Positions 6,139-7,834 of a stretch of DNA of 7,834 nt are shown here, one piece after another. Position 1 is the stretch's first letter; the number at the start of each line of letters is the position of its first letter. A program made the translations under genes and the position numbers. A model generated the notes under the pieces. It was not told the origin of the DNA, did not search any database, and saw only the letters and a program-made list of their open reading frames with translations. Origin of the DNA: JBBQBQ01 sp038317685 (GTDB taxonomy: Bacteria > Desulfobacterota > Desulfuromonadia > Desulfuromonadales > DDH964); NCBI GenBank assembly GCA_038317685.1, contig JBBQBQ010000170.1:1-7834 (forward strand), in the 5' to 3' direction.

Positions 6139-7834
6139 ATGGAACTGACACGGGAGATTTACTGGAACGTCGGGCACCAAGTCGTGGTGCCGATGTACCT
6201 GCTGACGGCTGCGGCCCTCGCCATCCTTTGCTGGGGGCTGTGGCGGCGGGTGCAGGTCTACCGGCAGGGACAGCCGTTGGCGCGCACCGATGCCTTCGCG
6301 GCGCGGTTGCGCGCGGCCCTGAGCTCCGCCTTCGGCCAGGCCCGGGTGCTGCGGGTCCCCGGCGCCGGCACTGCCCACGGCCTCTTCTTCTTCGGCTTTC
6401 TGCTGTTGACGGCCGGCACCACCCTGGTCTTTCTCCAGGCCGACCTCACCGATCCTTTCTTCGGCCTGCGTTTTCTGACCGGCCCCTTCTATCTCGGCTT
6501 CTCCCTGGTCCTCGATCTCGCCGGGTTGGTGGCGGTCGTCATGCTCCTCGGTCTGGGGGTGCGCCGCTATCTGTTGCGTCCCCCAGAGCTCCCCAACTGC
6601 GGAGAGAATGCCCTGATGCTGGGGCTGTTGCTGGCGATCCTGGTCTCCGGCTTTGCAGTCGAGGGAGCGCGGATGGCGGCGACCGAGCTCGGGACCCCTC
6701 TCGCCCCCTGGTCGCCGGTCGGCCTGGGCGTCGCCCGGATTTTGGACGGGATGCCGCTGGAGGAGCTGCAGGCCCTTCACCGGGGCCTGTGGTGGGGGCA
6801 CTTCGTCCTGGTCCTCGCCTTCTTTGGCGCCATCCCCTTCACCAGGCTGCGTCACCTGCTGCTGACTCCGGCCACCGCACTCTTTGCCGATCGCGGACCG
6901 ACCGGGGCTCTGGTCACCCTCGACCTGGAGGCCGAAGGGGCCGAGACCTTTGGCGCGTCGAAACTTTCCGACCTGTCCTGGAAGGATCTTCTCGACGCCG
7001 ACGCCTGCACCTATTGCAAACGTTGCCAGGACCGCTGCCCGGCCTGGGCGACGGAGAAACCCCTGTCGCCGATGCAACTCGTCAATCAGCTTCAGGACCT
7101 CGCCTTCAACGATCCGGGAGGGGACCTGATCGCGACCGTCACCCCCGATGTCCTGTGGAGCTGCACCACCTGCCGGGCCTGCCAGGAGATCTGTCCGGCG
7201 ACCATCGAGCATGTGCCCAAGATCGTCGCCATGCGCCGCCATCTGGTCCTGATGGAAGGAGCCTTCCCCGGCGACGAGGTGACCACAGCCGTCAACCAGA
7301 CCGAGGTCAACGGCAACCCCCTGGGGATGGGCTACGCCACGCGCGGCGACTGGGCAGCCGAACTCGGCGTCAAGACCCTGGCCGAAGACCCCGAAGTCGA
7401 CATCCTCTACTTCGTCGGCTGCTACGGGTCCTTCGACAAGCGCAACATCAAGGTCGCCGGGAGCTTCATCGCCCTCTGCCGGGCCGCTGGAATCAAGGTG
7501 GGGATTTTGGGGAAGGAGGAAAAATGCTGCGGCGAACCCGTGCGCAAGCTCGGCAACGAGTACCTTTACCAAAGCCTCGCAGCCGAGAACATCGCCCTGA
7601 TTCAGGGCTACGGCGTCAAGCGGATCGTCACCACCTGCCCGCACTGCTTCAACACCCTGGCCAAGGATTATCGGGATCTCGGATTCTCCCTCCCCGTGGA
7701 GCATGCCGCCACCTTCCTGGAGCAGTTGCACCGGGAGGGGCGGCTCCCCCTCACCCCGCAAGCCTTCGCCTGCACCTACCACGACAGCTGTTATCTGGGG
7801 CGGTACAACGGTCTGCTCGAGGCTCCGCGGGCCT
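6139..7834 (+). CDS. Membrane iron-sulfur oxidoreductase, NarI-like plus HdrD/CCG domains (partial, open at window end)
   Basis: This is probably an electron carrier between EtfAB and the menaquinone pool during acyl-CoA oxidation. All 565 codons in the window are open and no stop is reached. About five membrane helices (near 15-35, 79-99, 115-141, 158-176 and 216-240) form a NarI-like cytochrome b domain. H221 and H239, 18 apart like the paired NarI ligands, together with H80 (H214 is another option), are candidate heme ligands. Two ferredoxin motifs follow, each C-x2-C-x2-C-x3-C-P: C290/C293/C296/C300 and C342/C345/C348/C352. Then comes a first CCG domain (C428, C463-C464-G, C500-x2-C503). 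A second begins at HDSCYLGR (C551) and is cut off. GGGAGGAT lies 8 bases before the ATG. Similar proteins sit beside etfBA in Geobacter and in syntrophs such as Syntrophomonas, so etf genes may follow. An HdrDE/DsrMK-type role is the alternative. Confidence 0.88.
   Translation, partial: MELTREIYWNVGHQVVVPMYLLTAAALAILCWGLWRRVQVYRQGQPLARTDAFAARLRAALSSAFGQARVLRVPGAGTAHGLFFFGFLLLTAGTTLVFLQADLTDPFFGLRFLTGPFYLGFSLVLDLAGLVAVVMLLGLGVRRYLLRPPELPNCGENALMLGLLLAILVSGFAVEGARMAATELGTPLAPWSPVGLGVARILDGMPLEELQALHRGLWWGHFVLVLAFFGAIPFTRLRHLLLTPATALFADRGPTGALVTLDLEAEGAETFGASKLSDLSWKDLLDADACTYCKRCQDRCPAWATEKPLSPMQLVNQLQDLAFNDPGGDLIATVTPDVLWSCTTCRACQEICPATIEHVPKIVAMRRHLVLMEGAFPGDEVTTAVNQTEVNGNPLGMGYATRGDWAAELGVKTLAEDPEVDILYFVGCYGSFDKRNIKVAGSFIALCRAAGIKVGILGKEEKCCGEPVRKLGNEYLYQSLAAENIALIQGYGVKRIVTTCPHCFNTLAKDYRDLGFSLPVEHAATFLEQLHREGRLPLTPQAFACTYHDSCYLGRYNGLLEAPRA

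Noticed and set aside
6052..7782. Leftward open frame of 576 codons opposite the membrane Fe-S gene
   Set aside because: The rightward frame has membrane helices and all Fe-S motifs. The leftward product is low-complexity (Gly, Glu, Gln and Pro rich) without a domain, and it runs into the promoter of the real gene.
1..7834. Defence system, mobile element, CRISPR or RNA gene
   Set aside because: No repeat array, integrase/transposase motif, tRNA-like cloverleaf or rRNA segment was recognised; the coding content is metabolic throughout.

Overview
The window is GC-rich coding DNA carrying two divergent transcription blocks built around fatty-acid (acyl-CoA) oxidation. The gene set is a VLCAD/YusJ-like acyl-CoA dehydrogenase, a FadH-type Fe-S flavoenzyme, and a membrane NarI/HdrD-like Fe-S protein of the kind that couples electron-transfer flavoprotein to quinone in anaerobes. 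Together with the GC content, this suggests an anaerobic, respiratory or syntrophic deltaproteobacterium, most likely of the Desulfuromonadia (Geobacter/Desulfuromonas/Pelobacter relatives). That placement is inference from gene content, not from a marker gene.

Layout. Positions 1-35 hold the last codons of an upstream gene, probably a thiolase. Then come four rightward genes in tight order: acyl-CoA dehydrogenase (88-1866), metallo-beta-lactamase-fold hydrolase (1882-2823), 2,4-dienoyl-CoA reductase-like flavoenzyme (2864-4858) and a DUF4442 hotdog protein (4855-5376, ATGA overlap). A 110-base convergent gap follows, then a leftward MerR-family regulator (5487-5897). A 241-base divergent intergenic region (5898-6138), very AT-rich over most of its length, carries the promoters. 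The window ends inside a rightward membrane iron-sulfur oxidoreductase (6139 to the end, open).

How the parts fit. The dehydrogenase would oxidise saturated acyl-CoA and pass electrons to EtfAB (not in the window). The membrane Fe-S protein is a good candidate to take those electrons from EtfAB to menaquinone. The FadH-like enzyme would remove double bonds from dienoyl-CoA intermediates of unsaturated fatty acids. The hotdog and MBL proteins are possible thioester hydrolases that keep the CoA pool free. The cysteine-free MerR protein probably senses an organic ligand such as an acyl-CoA. A near-perfect palindrome lies exactly in the spacer of a strong sigma-70-like promoter for the Fe-S gene, and copies of its core lie near the regulator's own start, so the regulator is probably the switch for this region.

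No RNA gene, CRISPR array, insertion sequence or integrase was seen. Most of the window is recognisable metabolism. The least described parts are the operator architecture and the two accessory hydrolase-like genes.
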